Position numbers and translations under genes: made by a program
The notes under the pieces: model-generated
The model's input: the letters and a program-made list of their open reading frames with translations, nothing else
Told to the model about the DNA's origin: nothing
Databases searched by the model: none
Assembly: GCA_036346355.1 (NCBI GenBank)
Contig: CM070576.1
Location: 12,383,558 to 12,447,557 of the forward strand
Source: Rhipidocladum racemiflorum
Lineage: Eukaryota > Streptophyta > Magnoliopsida > Poales > Poaceae
Length of the DNA stretch: 64,000 nt
Direction: 5' to 3'
Part shown: piece by piece, positions 11,001 to 22,483 of the stretch
Layout of the letters: every line of letters starts with the position of its first letter
Numbering within the stretch: position 1 is the first letter of the stretch

Positions 11001-11053
11001 TACTTGTCTATTCTTGTTTCCCTCTCATCTCTAAAACCTAGAGCAAACCACAG

Positions 11054-12163
11054 ATGGTGAACACTCGTGGAAACCTTGGAGGCAATGGAAGTGGTTCTCG
11101 CCCAGCAGAAAACCCCAATGATGGAGCACCAGCACCGCCAGTTGATATGCAGAATTTCGGAGCTTTTCTTGCTGCTCAGACTCAGTTGATGCATGCCATG
11201 ATGCAACAGATGCAGCACGTCACTGCTCAGGCCACTGCTAATCAAGTCAATCAGGGACAACGCCAGAATACAAGACTGTCAGAGTTCATGAGGACTCATC
11301 CACCCACTTTCTCCGGGAATGCTAACCCGTTGGAAGCCGATGACTGGTTAAGGTCAATTGAGAGGAAGCTACACATTGCTCAATGCATGGGAAATGAGAA
11401 GGTACTCTACGCTTCTCATCAGTTGGAAGGAACAGCCGCTGAATGGTGGGAGAACTTCTGTGCCACGCAAGAGAACCCTCAGGACATCACTTGGGAAGAG
11501 TTCACAGCTGCATTCCGTCAGTATCACGTGCCTGAAGGAATCATGGACCTCAAGAAGGAGGAGTTCAGAGCACTGAAGCAAGGTAATCAGCCGGTGGCCG
11601 AATACCTGAACAAGTTCACACAGCTTGCACGTTACGCACCTGAAGATGTAGCGACAGATAAAGCCAGACAGTCTCGTTTCATGAAGGGACTTAACTCAGG
11701 ATTGCAGGTGGGATTGATCACCCACACCTTTCCAGATTTTCAGGAGCTTGTGAATAAGGAGCTTATTCTTGAGGACAAGCGCAAGGAACTGGATGAGAAC
11801 AGGAAGCGCAGGATGCAGCATCAGGGATCGCGTCAGGAAGCACAGCAACGTTTGAAAGTTGCGCCAAATTAGTTTTTCAGATTCCAGCCACAGAATGCTA
11901 CAAGGACACCGTCACCAGCACCAAGACCCGTCAATCAGAACTATCAGACCCCAGCCCCAGCCAGAAATGTCGCTTCAGGCAGTCAACAAGGAACAGTGAG
12001 ACGCTACTACAACTGCAACGAGCCAGGACACTTTGCCAACAGTTGTCCTAAGAAGACCGCAGGAGTGACCCCAGTTCCCTTCAATCTGGGATCCACACCA
12101 GCCAGGACGCCTGCACCAGGAGCGAACTGAGGGACAGCACAGTCAGGAGCAGCACCCCAGACC
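11054..12163 (+). pseudogene. gag: Tekay-1 gag (two nonsense mutations)
   Basis: Gag starts MVNTRGNLGGNGSGS at 11054. The capsid domain covers about residues 75-230, with motifs EADDWLRSIERKL and YHVPEGIMDLKKEEFRALKQ. A TAG at 11870-11872 interrupts the frame where Tekay-2 has an Arg codon. The same frame then continues to the CCHC zinc knuckle YYNCNEPGHFANSC (about 12007). A TGA near 12128 replaces what is CGC in Tekay-2, which fits C-to-T change at a CpG. Gag and pol lie in one frame in this family, so the two stops also block Pol. Confidence 0.85.
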
Positions 12164-14250
12164 GTGGTGAGAGGCCGAGTCAACCATGTCACCGCAGATG
12201 CACTGCAGAATGCCACGGACGTCGTATTGGGTAAGTTACTTGTTATCTCAGTACCTGCAACAGTTTTGTTTGATTCTGGAGCTTCGCATTCGTTTGTTTC
12301 ACAAGGCTTTGCTGCTAAAAATGATTTGGAGATTGCAAGACTTAATTGCATGCTTTTAGTTCAAACCCCTGGTTCCGAACTCCGAACTAAAGTAGGATGT
12401 TCTGGGGTGAGAATACTAATAGATGGGATAGAGTTCCTAGCGAACCTTATTATTTTGGAGACCCAGACCTTGGATGTCATTTTGGGAATGGAATGGTTAT
12501 CCAAGCACAAGGCCGTATTGGATTGTGGATGGAGGACTATCTCAGTTGAGAGCCCGTGTGGAAAGAAAGTGGAATTTCAAGCTACCACCGTTAGAGATGG
12601 ACAGTTGATGGTTAACAGCACCAAGGCAATCAGCATAGAAGATGTCTCAGTAGTGAATGAGTACCCAGATGTTTTTCCTGAAGATCTACCTGGTATGCCG
12701 CTAGACAGGGACATGGAGTTTGTGATAGAGCTTGTACCTGGTACAGCGCCGATAGCAAAGAGACCTTACCGGATGTCCACCGAAGAATTGGTAGAGATGA
12801 AGAAGCAACTCGAAGAGCTAATGGAGAAAGGATTTATCAAACCGAGTTTGTCGCCGTGGGGAGCGCCAATTTTGTTTGTCAAGAAGAAGGACGGGAGTTT
12901 CAGGATGTGCATTGACTACCGTGCACTCAATGAAGTCACCGTGAAGAATAAGTACCCGCTACCCAGGATCGATGATCTGTTTGATCAGCTGAGAGGAGCC
13001 GGAGTTTTCTCCAAGATTGATCTAAGATCGGGATACCATCAGTTGAAGATCCGATCAGAGGATATTCCAAAGACCGCATTCTCGTCAAGATACGGACATT
13101 ACAAGTTTACTGTTATGTCCTTTGGTCTAACAAATGCGCCAGCATATTTCATGAATATGATGAATAAGGTGTTCATGGAATATTTGGACAAGTTTGTTGT
13201 TGTGTTCATAGATGATATCTTAGTCTACTCCAAGATAGAGGATGAACATGCAGAGCACTTGAGGCGAGTTTTGGAAAAGCTGAGGGAACAGCAACTCTTC
13301 GCCAAGTTCAGCAAGTTTGATTTTTGGAAGGACAAGGTGGAGTTCCTCGGACATGTAATGACCGCAGAAGTAGTCGTTGTTGATCCAAGCAAGGTAGAAG
13401 CTGTGCTACATTGGGAACAGCCGAAGACCGTGACCCAGATCCGGAGTTTTCTCGGAATGGCACATTACTACCGCCGTTTCATTGAAGGCTTTTCGACAAT
13501 TGTGAAACCTCTTACGCAATTGCTGAAAAAGGAGAAGAAGTTTGCATGGACGCCAGAGTGCGAGAAAGGTTTTCAAGAACTGAAGAAGCGATTGACATCA
13601 GCGCCGGTGTTAGTTTTACCGGATGTTAATCAGAGCTTTGATATTTATTGTGATGCATCGCGTCAAGGACTTGGATGTGTGCTGATGCAGAATGGAAAGG
13701 TCGTCGCTTATGCATCAAGACAGTTGAGGCCACATGAGGAGAATTATCCGACGCATGACCTAGAGCTAGCTGCCGTAGTGCATGCTTTGAAATTATGGCG
13801 TCACTATTTGATTGGAAACAGATGTGAAGTATACACGGACAATAAGAGTCTTAAGTACATCTTCACCCAATCAGACTTAAACATGAGGCAAAGGAGGTGG
13901 TTAGAGTTGATCAAGGACTATAATGTTGGAATCCATTACCATCCAGGAAAGGCTAACGTAGTTGCCGATGCTCTGAGTCGGAAAAGCCATACCGTGAGTA
14001 TGTTGCTAGCCACAAGTCAGGATGAGCTATGTGAGGATTTCCAGAGAATGCAGATTGAAGTCGTATCAGAAGGATTCATGGCCGCATTGGAAGTGAAGCC
14101 TACCTTAGAAGATCAGATCCGAGAAGGACAGAAGGATGATGACAAGATCCGCAGGATTAAGTCCATCATGGATGAAGGCAAGGCAGAGGACTTCAAGTTG
14201 GATGAGCAAGGAACGTTATGGATGAAGGATCGAATTTGTGTGCCAAACTA
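12164..14250 (+). pseudogene. pol: Tekay-1 pol: protease, RT and RNase H, truncated before integrase
   Basis: One open frame of 695 residues holds three domains. The protease has the catalytic motif LFDSGASHSFVS (about residue 36). Reverse transcriptase spans about residues 200-390, with KIDLRSGYHQLKIR and the catalytic FIDDILVYSK. RNase H follows at about residues 480-600, with DIYCDASRQGLG, LELAAVVHALKLW and YTDNKSLKY (Tekay-2 has TDHKSL). The frame ends at the truncation point, so the integrase and chromodomain are missing. The domains present look intact, but upstream stops in gag and the lost 3' half make the element non-autonomous. Confidence 0.85.
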
Positions 14251-14256
14251 GAAGGA

Positions 14257-15369
14257 ACCGATGAGGCAAAGGTAGCAATGGGCGAAGTTCACGAAGGAAT
14301 TTGTGGATCTCACCAATTGGCTCACAAGATGAAATGGATGTTGAGACTAACGGGGTATTACTGGACGACGATGCTAGAAGATTGTTTTAGATATTACAAA
14401 GGGCGCCAAACATGTAAGAAATTTGGAAATGTGCAACTAGCACCAGCATCGGCTTTACATCCGATCATTAAACCTTGGCCATTCTGCGGATGGGGGATAG
14501 ATGTAATCGGCCAGATATTCCCAATGTCAAGCAAAGGTCACAAATTCATCCACGCGGCAACGGACTATTTTTTGAAGTGGGTGGAAGCCATACCCCTCAA
14601 GAAGGTTACCAGTACCGAAGTGATTAACTTTGTTAATGAACACATCATACATCTGTTTGGTATTCCACAGACCATCACGACCGATGAAGGGACCATGTTC
14701 ATGTCCAATGAGTTTCAAAACTTTGCGAAGAGTCTGGACATCAAATTGCTTAATTCTTCACCCTATTACGCTCAGGCTAACAGATAAGCTGAGTCATCTA
14801 ATAAAACTCTAATCAAGCTGATAAAAAGAAAGATTGACGAAAAACCAAGTAATTGGCACTCAACTCTATCAGAGGCATTGTGGGCATATCAGCTATCATA
14901 CCACGGATCGACTAAGTTGTCCCCATTTCAGTTGGTATATGGTCAAGAAGCCGTACTGCCCATAGAAATTAACATCGATTCCCTGAGGGTGGCCGGACAA
15001 GATAATTTGTCGGCTAATGAATACAGAGAACTTATGATCGATGGCCTAGGCGATTTGGCAGAAACCAAATTGATTACATTAGATCGGCTTAAAAAGAATA
15101 AAGAAAGGGTTGCCAGGGCATATAACAAGAGGGTTATGCCGAAATCATTTAGTGAAGCCAATTTAGTGTGGAAAACCATATTACTGATTGGATCTAAGGA
15201 AAGCCGATTCGGTAAATGGTCACCAACATGGGAAGGACCAAATAAGGTAAATCGGCTTATTGATGGAAATTCGTATATACTGGAAACACTAGAAGGATCA
15301 GTACTACCAAAGGCAATCAACGGAAAATACCTAAAAACGTACTACCCTAGTGTGTGGATCGGAGCATGA
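14257..15369 (+). pseudogene. Tat-1 integrase, resumed after Tekay-1
   Basis: This is the rest of the Tat-1 pol. The zinc-binding H-H-C-C region is readable (HEGICGSHQLAHKM and CRQTCKKF-like spacing, about 14290-14430). The core has GWGIDVIGQIFP with the first Asp and ITTDEGTMF with the second, where the family normally has D-N-G. A nonsense codon at 14785-14787 (family Gln) interrupts an otherwise continuous frame, which then runs to the C-terminal GPY-like module (WEGPNKVNRLI) and a stop at 15367-15369. The codon style, rich in GCCGAT, matches the Tat-1 part before 6127 and not Tekay-1. Confidence 0.85.
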
Positions 15370-15532
15370 TCGCGATGAGCCGTTGAGAACAAATACGCTC
15401 GATTCAGAAAGCCGATTAAAAATATCACATGAATCGGCTACATAGCCGATGATAATAGCAGTGGTTGCAACCAACCACGAAGACAAGTTCAAGACATCAG
15501 ACATCGTTTGCAAAACAGCATTGTTTAAACTA

Positions 15533-16407
15533 TTACAGCCCAGACCCAGGCAGATTGGCACCAAGGCCCGACAATGCCGCTGCCGCCTTCGCAATAGTCG
15601 CCTGGACGCTGTCTACGATTTGCTGATCATCTGCGGCGTTGCTAGGAACAGTAATCATTTTTGCTGATTGTTGCTTAACTTTCGCAAACACCTCGCCTAT
15701 CTGACGCTTCTGATCCGCTAGTGAAGAAGCCGATTCGGTAACTTGTACTTGGCATACGGCGAGCTTCTTGGTGACCTCATCCAATTTCTCCTCAAGAGAC
15801 TTCTTGGCCGATTCGAGCTCTTGAACCTAGGCCATGGCAGATTTGAAGCTGGAGGCGTCTTGATCGAACTTTTGCTTTTTTGACTTTGCCTCAGCCACCA
15901 GCTTGTCTAGAATGATTTGGTCGGCTTGTTGGGCGGCTCTCTGAGTGATCTGGGCCCGGGCAGCTTTGATCGTATCCCTGTGACTGTCCAAATGACAGAC
16001 GTCCAAGAGGGCCTTCATGGCTTCGGGAGGCAGATCGGCTTGGACCGCGGCCATGGTAGTCCTGAGAGGCTGTGTGTCGGCTTGACCTCGTGAAAAGGTG
16101 GTTAAGTCTCTCTTGCATACCTGGCGCGGAAGTTACAGCAACCGATGCCACAGCGGAGGTGTCGATGATCCTGCGGATGTCGGCCGGGTAATCATCCATG
16201 GCCATTATTAGGGTCACACAGATCATCCAACATGAAGCCTAGAAGATTGGCTGGATTAGCCGGCGGTGCTAGAGAGTTGGGCATGGCGGTCGTTGGAGGC
16301 GACACCACCGGAAGCGTTGGAGACAGCGATGGCAGGATAGCCGATGATGTGTCTTGTATGTCGGCTAGAATCCCGGGCATCTGCACCGACGGTGATGGCT
16401 GGTTCAA
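15533..16407 (-). pseudogene. Tat-1 antisense gene, C-terminal fragments
   Basis: Two overlapping antisense stretches (16054-15827 and 15784-15533) encode an A-, K-, Q- and S-rich, likely coiled-coil protein with residues such as VQVTESASSLADQKRQIGEV. Another antisense piece lies at 16407-16192. They lie downstream, in antisense direction, of the plant-mobile-domain segment at 16701-18428 and probably form the 3' exons of the same gene, broken by frameshifts. The GCCGAT/ATCGGC word typical of Tat-1 occurs in the region. Function is unknown. Confidence 0.5.
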
Positions 16408-16700
16408 AAAGTACAGTTAGTACTATGTTCAAATGTGAGGAGAAAAAGAGCCAAGACATGACACTTTAGCTCAGTAGTCGATCGGCCTGGAGAGTTTTCG
16501 GCTGTACGCTCCACAGGCTTGGGGGACCTCTTCGCCGCGGACTTTGTTTTTGTTCTCTCTGAAAATCAAGATCAGCTAGAATAAGTATCGGCTAAAAAGA
16601 TGATAATTATAACTTATATGAAGAAAGGCTTACTTGTAGGGCGTCTTTTTTGAGCGAGGTCCGATAGGGATGGGCTATGGACACCTAGATTGCCCGATGA

Positions 16701-18428
16701 TTAACCTATCAAACCCGTCGCTTGGCTCGCCCTCTTTTGACGGCCATTGCCAGATGGAACGAACAAGGTTACGGGATTGGCCACCTGCTGGCCAGCATCC
16801 TCAGTCTTGTCTTGCAAAAGGAGCAAGAGAAACTCGGTTAAGCCGATAACAGAAAGAACTTGAAGCAAAAATCTAAAAAAAAGTGTTAGTACCTCTACAG
16901 CTACCGAGGAGTTAGTATAACCAGAAGAAATGGCGCTCTCACTAGAAGTAGAGACAACCGTCGTCTCATGGTAGTCAGGCAGGAAAAGAGAAATAATAGC
17001 CGACGGAGTCCTATCCAGAAGAAGAGCTTCAGTTACCAAACACCACCACGTAGTATATCGGCTCGATCGACGGGTGTTAAGGATGAAGTGTTGAAGTCTT
17101 GAAATTTGGAGATCATCGGCCAGCTCAAGAACAATTTCAGCAGCCACCTTGTTCTTTACTCTGGTCCTGGGCCGAATCCGATCGAGGAGGAGGAAGTTAG
17201 GAATAACCTGACCGAAGCCCAATTGGCGGGCATAGACCGACGGGTGATAGAACTCGTAAGATGGTTGGAAAGTCCGCTTCCTTGAGCTCATGCCCACATA
17301 GAGGATACAAGGAGAAATGAAGAGTTTGAACAGGTCTAAAATCGATTCTGGCACGGAAGAACTGTCAGCATCTAATTGCAAAAAGGAGGGATACCAGTAA
17401 TCGGCTATATCGTTATAGCTAAAAAAATCTTGTTGGCCGAAGGTTGCACTGTTTAGATTAAAAAAGAATGTCAAGTATTTCTTCAGCCCAACAGGAGTTA
17501 TCTTCGTCCTGCCTGCAGAACACATCATATATTTCTGGCCCGGAGATCGGCTGGCATTATAGCGGGGAATAGCACCTTCTGGGTAATCCTCTTGAGGGAA
17601 ACCAGGGTCATCTGTGGAGTCTTGGAGAAGCGATCGGCTAAACAAGCAGTGTAGCCATAACTGCACAAACCATAGAGGTCCTCCCACATTGCCGACCACG
17701 AACTGCGCAAACCCTGAGAATAGCCGACTCCGTATAACGTGCAGCATCTAGTAAATGGCGCCTAACAACATCTTTCCTAGAGCAAGCCGATGACCCTATA
17801 CCAAACGCTCAGCTATCAATTGGTAAACTTGAGTCGAGCCAAGAGAAGCTCCGCAGAATAAGAATCTGTCTAACCGTAAGTTAAGAAATGCAACGTGTTC
17901 CTCATCTGACACAGGCCCATTAACATTATTTTTGTGCTGAATGTACTTGTGCCACCCTTCACCTTTTGTTTGGATCAGCTTATATCCTGGCTTGCCGCTA
18001 AGAGCCGATATCTGCTCGCCATCGGGTCGGAGGCAGCGTAATTGGGCTACGTTGAGAAGGGTTGGGCCGATTGGGCCAGTTGGGAAAAGAAAGGCATTGA
18101 AAGAGTCGGACCAGAAGTAACATGCCGTGGCCACTAGGGGCTCATTAGCTTCTGGATTGGCTAAGCTTAGAGGGAGACATTTAGCTATTCCCATCTGTTC
18201 CCACTCCATCCTCTTTTTAGCCGATACCCTAATATACCAAGATCTCCATCCTTTGAGAACCGTGGGCCATGCTCTGAAGGTCTTGCCCCATTCCTTCACA
18301 TTATAACAGGCATCCGATAAAGCAAGGCGAGGGATTTCCTGGTTCACAACTGTATCGGCTTCTATACCCCCTACAGGTTCTAAGTAATACTGACCGCCGC
18401 TGTTAGGAATGGGGATGTTGATGTTTGG
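16701..18428 (-). pseudogene. Tat-1 antisense gene with plant mobile domain (PMD)
   Basis: The reading order is from 18428 down to 16701. The first part (to 17796) has PMD-like motifs FWSDSFNAFLFPTGPIGPTL and VSDEEHVAFLNLRLDRF. After a frameshift between 17796 and 17747 the second part has VGNVGGPLWFVQLWLHCLF and a long C-terminal region to about 16860. The PMD (aminotransferase-like mobile domain) is known both in host MAIL1-type proteins and in retrotransposon-borne genes. Here it lies opposite to pol, between pol and the lost 3' LTR of Tat-1. Its 5' end is replaced by a reverse LTR fragment, so its original promoter is not visible. Confidence 0.7.
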
Positions 18429-18704
18429 TGTCGGCAATAATCTTAGGGGGGGTGTGAATTTGTGGGGCAAGGCGCTGGATCAGGATCTCGATGGTAACAC
18501 AAGACAAGAGTTAGACAGGTTCAAGCCCTCAGCGGTGGAGGTAATACCCTAGTCCTGTGTTCTGGGATTATGCGTCCTCTCTCTTGAGGCCCTCCCGTAC
18601 CTCTTATATAAAAGGAGGGGGGGAGTCCAACTCAGTTACAAGTGGGCGAGTCCGAGTTGGTTACAAGTAAAGGAACTGTATCATTCCTTATCTAGGATGA
18701 CTTC
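18429..18704 (-). repeat. Reverse-strand LTR fragment, U5 end retained
   Basis: Read on the minus strand, this contains a TATA box (TTTATATAAG, about 18602), then AACACAGGACTAGGGTATTA and CCTGTCTAA, and ends ATTGCCGACA. The same word order occurs in the Tat-4 LTRs (45530-45683 and 57078-57230), so it is the right half of a related LTR in reverse orientation. No primer site follows it. Its other half is missing at the Tekay-2 insertion (18705). The antisense PMD frame reads straight out of it. Confidence 0.6.
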
Positions 18705-21700
18705 TGTAACACCCCAATTTTTGCTTTTCATGAATTTAAATGAAATTTGGCACTTTTGTGAATTTTTGGAATTTTCTGGAATTTATTTGGAATTTATTTG
18801 AATTTATTCCATTTTGAAATAATTAAAGAATTTAACTTTGCAAATAAAATTTTGTTGGAAATATTTTATTTGAGTACAAAATGTTACAAAATATTTTCTA
18901 GAATTTTTCTGGAATTTTTCAGAGTGTTTTGCTATTTTTAATGAATTAAATAAATTTCTGGGAATTAATTTGAATATTTAATCGCTGGAAAAACCAAACC
19001 GGGTTTCACTGTTCATCCGACCGGACCCGTGTCCGAGTCAGACTCGAGTCCGACCCGGACCCGACCGCGCCAGCCGTCTCGGTCGAACCACGTCACCAAA
19101 CCCTAACGCGCGTGACCGTTGGATCGAGATCCAATGGCCACGATCGCGCCACGTCACACGAACCCGAGCCCGACCGAGCCAACCAGGTCACCCGACTGGA
19201 CCCGAGCCCAAACCCCCGTGCCGTTGGATCTTGATCCAACGGTCCACGTTGAGCCACGTCACCGAATCCGAATTGGATTTGGATTCCGCCGCCGCAACCG
19301 AGTGGACCTCGGTCTCCGTGCAATACACGGAAGCCGAGGCCCCTATTTAAGGTGCGGCCACCGCCACCGTGTAGCCGACTTTCATGCACACCCGTAGCCC
19401 TAGACCACGTCTCCTGAGCTGCCGCCGTTCACCCGCTAAAGCTCGCCGTAGTTGGGATAGGTCTCCGCCGCGGTTATTCATCGATTCCACCGCCGTTGAG
19501 TCCAGATCCGGAACCGCAAGGACAAGCCGCGTCGGAGGGTACCTTTCACTTCGCCGGAGCGTGCCCGCAACGCCGTCGGGAGCGTCGCCGTCCCCGTCTC
19601 CGGTGAGCCAGCTCCGCCGCACGCCATCGCCGTCGCTCGAGCTCTCTCCACCGTCCGATCCAGATCCGAGGGCTCAGATTCGTCCACGTCATCCCGGGTA
19701 AAATCTCACGTTTTAGTTTCTAGATCTGTTTCCAACCATTGGATCTAGATCCAACGGTTTAGATCGTGCCACGTAGCCGTAACTACACTGTGCTTGGATA
19801 GATCTCAGCCGTTAGATCTAGATCGTACGGTTAGGGTTAGCCACATTGTAAACTATAGATTGGATCTTGACCGTCCGATCAAGATCGAACGGTCCAGATG
19901 GACCGAGCTGTTTCCTAACGCACGAAACCAGATCCGATCTGGGCCGTTGATTTTCAAATCAACAGCCGAGATTTAGCCACGTGGCCGGAAGCGTGATCGG
20001 CGCGGTCAGCGGTCGCCGCTGGCCATCGCCGACGCCACGCTGCGTGACGCCGCCGTGGGCTCAGCGTGTCGACGCCCTCGATCGCGGCGTCGACGCCAAG
20101 ATCGACGTCACCCGTGGGGCCCACCTGTCAGAGGCACACGTGCCGTGGACCGGGTCCACGGTGGACCGAGCCAAACCGTGCGCCGGGTCCATGGACCCGA
20201 GGCGACGTGGCGGCCTCTGATTGGTCCACGTGTCATGCTGACGCAATAAATCATTTTCGAAAAAGAAATTATTTATTTAATTCGGTTTATTGATTTCAAA
20301 TTTAGATTCAAACTTCAAACGCTTATAACTTTTGCGTTTCAACTCCGATTTGAGTGATTCAAACTTATAAATCTTCATAAAAATGAGACCTACTCAAATA
20401 TGAAATTTAATTAATTTTTGACTATGAATATTTCTCTGTTTATATTTAATTAATGTTTTCTTTAAATTTTAAACGGTTATAACTTTTGCATTTTAACTCC
20501 GATTTGGACGATTCCAATTTCTAAAAATTTATAAAATTGTGCTCTCTCTGTTTATGGATTTTATTTGGATGTTTGGACAATTTTTGTCTACTGTTTTATT
20601 CATTTATTGCTATTTGCACGCGTTACGAGTAGACGTTGAAGTGCCCGAAGGCTTCGAAGGTGAAGTATTGACCCAGGAGCCATCTCAGGACCAAGATCAA
20701 GTACTCTTTGAAGGCAAGTTGTGCTTTGACCATGTTGATCCCATTTTGAAATTAATTTGATTTAAATTATTGCATGCTAGTTCAATTATAAAATGCTTTA
20801 ATTGATTTTGGGAGATTAGTTAATTGCCTAGTTGCTGTATGCCACCTTGACATAGATAATTGTATGCCATGAACCCCTTGTCACCCTAGTCGAGGATTAA
20901 ATAGTTGGACATTATTAAATTGCCAACATGGCTATTTAGACCGTTGTAGTAGAATGCTTAGACCTGCCACGTATACCGGACATGATTTTGACAATTACTT
21001 GTTAACATTGACTTAGTGAGATATGGAACATGTATTTGAGAAGTTTCATGTGTTATTGATGATGATGTTGATGGCACGTGGTGCATGGTAATCAACTGGG
21101 GGTTTTGATAAATAGATTTGGGCCGGGGCATGTGGCAAGAAATGATCGGGTGGGCCAGTTGTGGCATCGGGAGCGTTGTTTTGGTTCCTCGGGTAGTCTT
21201 GCCCTGGTCAACATAAGGACTTAACCTTGCAAGCCTTTGAACTGAGTTAATCGTGCAACCACATGTCCGTAATGGGACGGACCTAGTTGAGTAAGTTACT
21301 AATAACTTGCTTGTGAAACCTCGGGTGTCAACTACACCCTTTGTGTAGCTTGAAAGGGGAGCGTACCAATGCGATGGCATGGTACCCGTTCAACGGTATG
21401 TCGGTCCCATATTCGCCTTGGTTAAGGGAAGGGATGGTGTATGGCAAAAACTGGAAAGGTTCACTTGTGTAGTTAGCCGTTTCCAAAAGGCTTTGTTACG
21501 ATCACTCGCCTTTGTGTTGTTTGGCTGTATCTTGTGGGTAAAGTGCATAACCTCTGCAGAGTGTAAAATCTATTCGAATAGCCGTGTCCGCGGTATTGGA
21601 CATTGCTCGGGGATTACAGTCAAGGGTTAGACTTTCTTGGAAATAACTTGAACTTGAGAGGTTTGGTTTGGTTAAATGATGATGTTGATGGAAATGTGGA

Positions 21701-22270
21701 CTAGGAATGGGAAAGATATTTATTTAACTCCTGGAAAAGTTATTGATGTTATACTTGTTTTTATTGCTTTCGAATCTACTTATGTTACTTGTTAAATGCT
21801 GTTACTGCAAATGAACCATGAGCTATTCCTTTGAATTAAGCCATGCATGTAGTATATTAGCTTGCATTCTGTGCATGACTTGCTGAGTACCAAGTACTCA
21901 CCCTTGCCACAAAAACAACACCAGTTGAAGAAGAGGCGACGCTAGCTTTGGAGGAGGAATATCAGGAGGAGCCGTCTAACTAGGGATCGAGTCCAGTCAG
22001 TTGCCTATGGCACATTGGTTGGCGCCACGCGTTTTCTTTATATATTCCGCTGCAGATTTTACTTGAATAAGTCTTAGCCTTGCGAGGCGTACTTTTGTAA
22101 CTTGACCGTAAGGTCGAGCAACCAGTTTGGATATCTTAATTAAAGTACTTTATTATTATCGATGTGTATGATTGTGATATTTACCAATGTTGAGACTGTG
22201 TGCACTAGCGTGATCCTGGACTAGTGCTGAATACACAAAGGGTCCGGATTTGCAAATTCGGGTCCCGACA
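18705..22270 (+). repeat. 5' LTR of Tekay-2 (3566 bp)
   Basis: It has the same termini as the Tekay-1 LTR (TGTAACACCCC..GTCCCGACA). TATTTAA lies at 19344. Six palindromes with a GATC-type or related core lie at 19114-19139, 19220-19245, 19734-19760, 19808-19833, 19869-19895 and 19942-19967. The two segments of the split acidic ORF are retained at 20539-20713 and 21925-21983. Confidence 0.88.
20539..21983 (+). CDS. Putative split acidic ORF inside the Tekay-2 LTR
   Basis: This is the counterpart of the frame at 7872-9302. Segment 1 is open from 20539 and ends at 20713 with GAAG before GCAAGT. Segment 2 starts at 21925 after ACACCAG and ends with TAG at 21981-21983. The putative intron is 1211 bp. 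From the Val codon equivalent to 7962 to the donor I count eight base differences from Tekay-1 in about 85, four of them silent, with no indel or stop. In segment 2 about half of the changed codons are silent and the stop is in the same place. Function and start codon are unknown. Confidence 0.35.
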
Positions 22271-22274
22271 GAGG

Positions 22275-22291
22275 TGGTATCAGAGCCATAC
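22275..22291 (+). other. Primer-binding site of Tekay-2
   Basis: TGGTATCAGAGCCATAC follows the LTR after four bases, identical to the Tekay-1 site. Confidence 0.85.
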
Positions 22292-22483
22292 TGACTGTAG
22301 GCTCACCCATAGTTAGATTGGTCGTAGTAAGGATAAAACTTATTTTCTAAAGCTAAAAGTTTGTCAAGATAATGAATGAAATCTCGACTTACCCCTTCTC
22401 TCTTTCCTTACCCCTTTGCTGAATTCTTTTGTCTCCCACTTTGATTTAAAATGCTGCGTTCTTACGCGAGTGTTTTGTGACAA

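Larger units (their letters stand above)
6128..14256 (+). mobile_element. Tekay-1: RIRE3/RIRE8-like Ty3 chromovirus, 3' truncated
   Basis: The element starts with the LTR terminus TGTAACACCCC at 6128 inside the Tat-1 RNase H. In order it holds a 3.46-kb LTR, an initiator-Met primer site, ORF0, gag, and pol through RNase H. It ends at about 14250-14256, before the integrase, and has no 3' LTR. Comparison with the longer Tekay-2 shows the same order plus an integrase and chromodomain. The extra ORF0 before gag is, as I recall, the mark of the rice RIRE3/RIRE8 group. A Stowaway MITE is inserted between ORF0 and gag. Confidence 0.85.
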
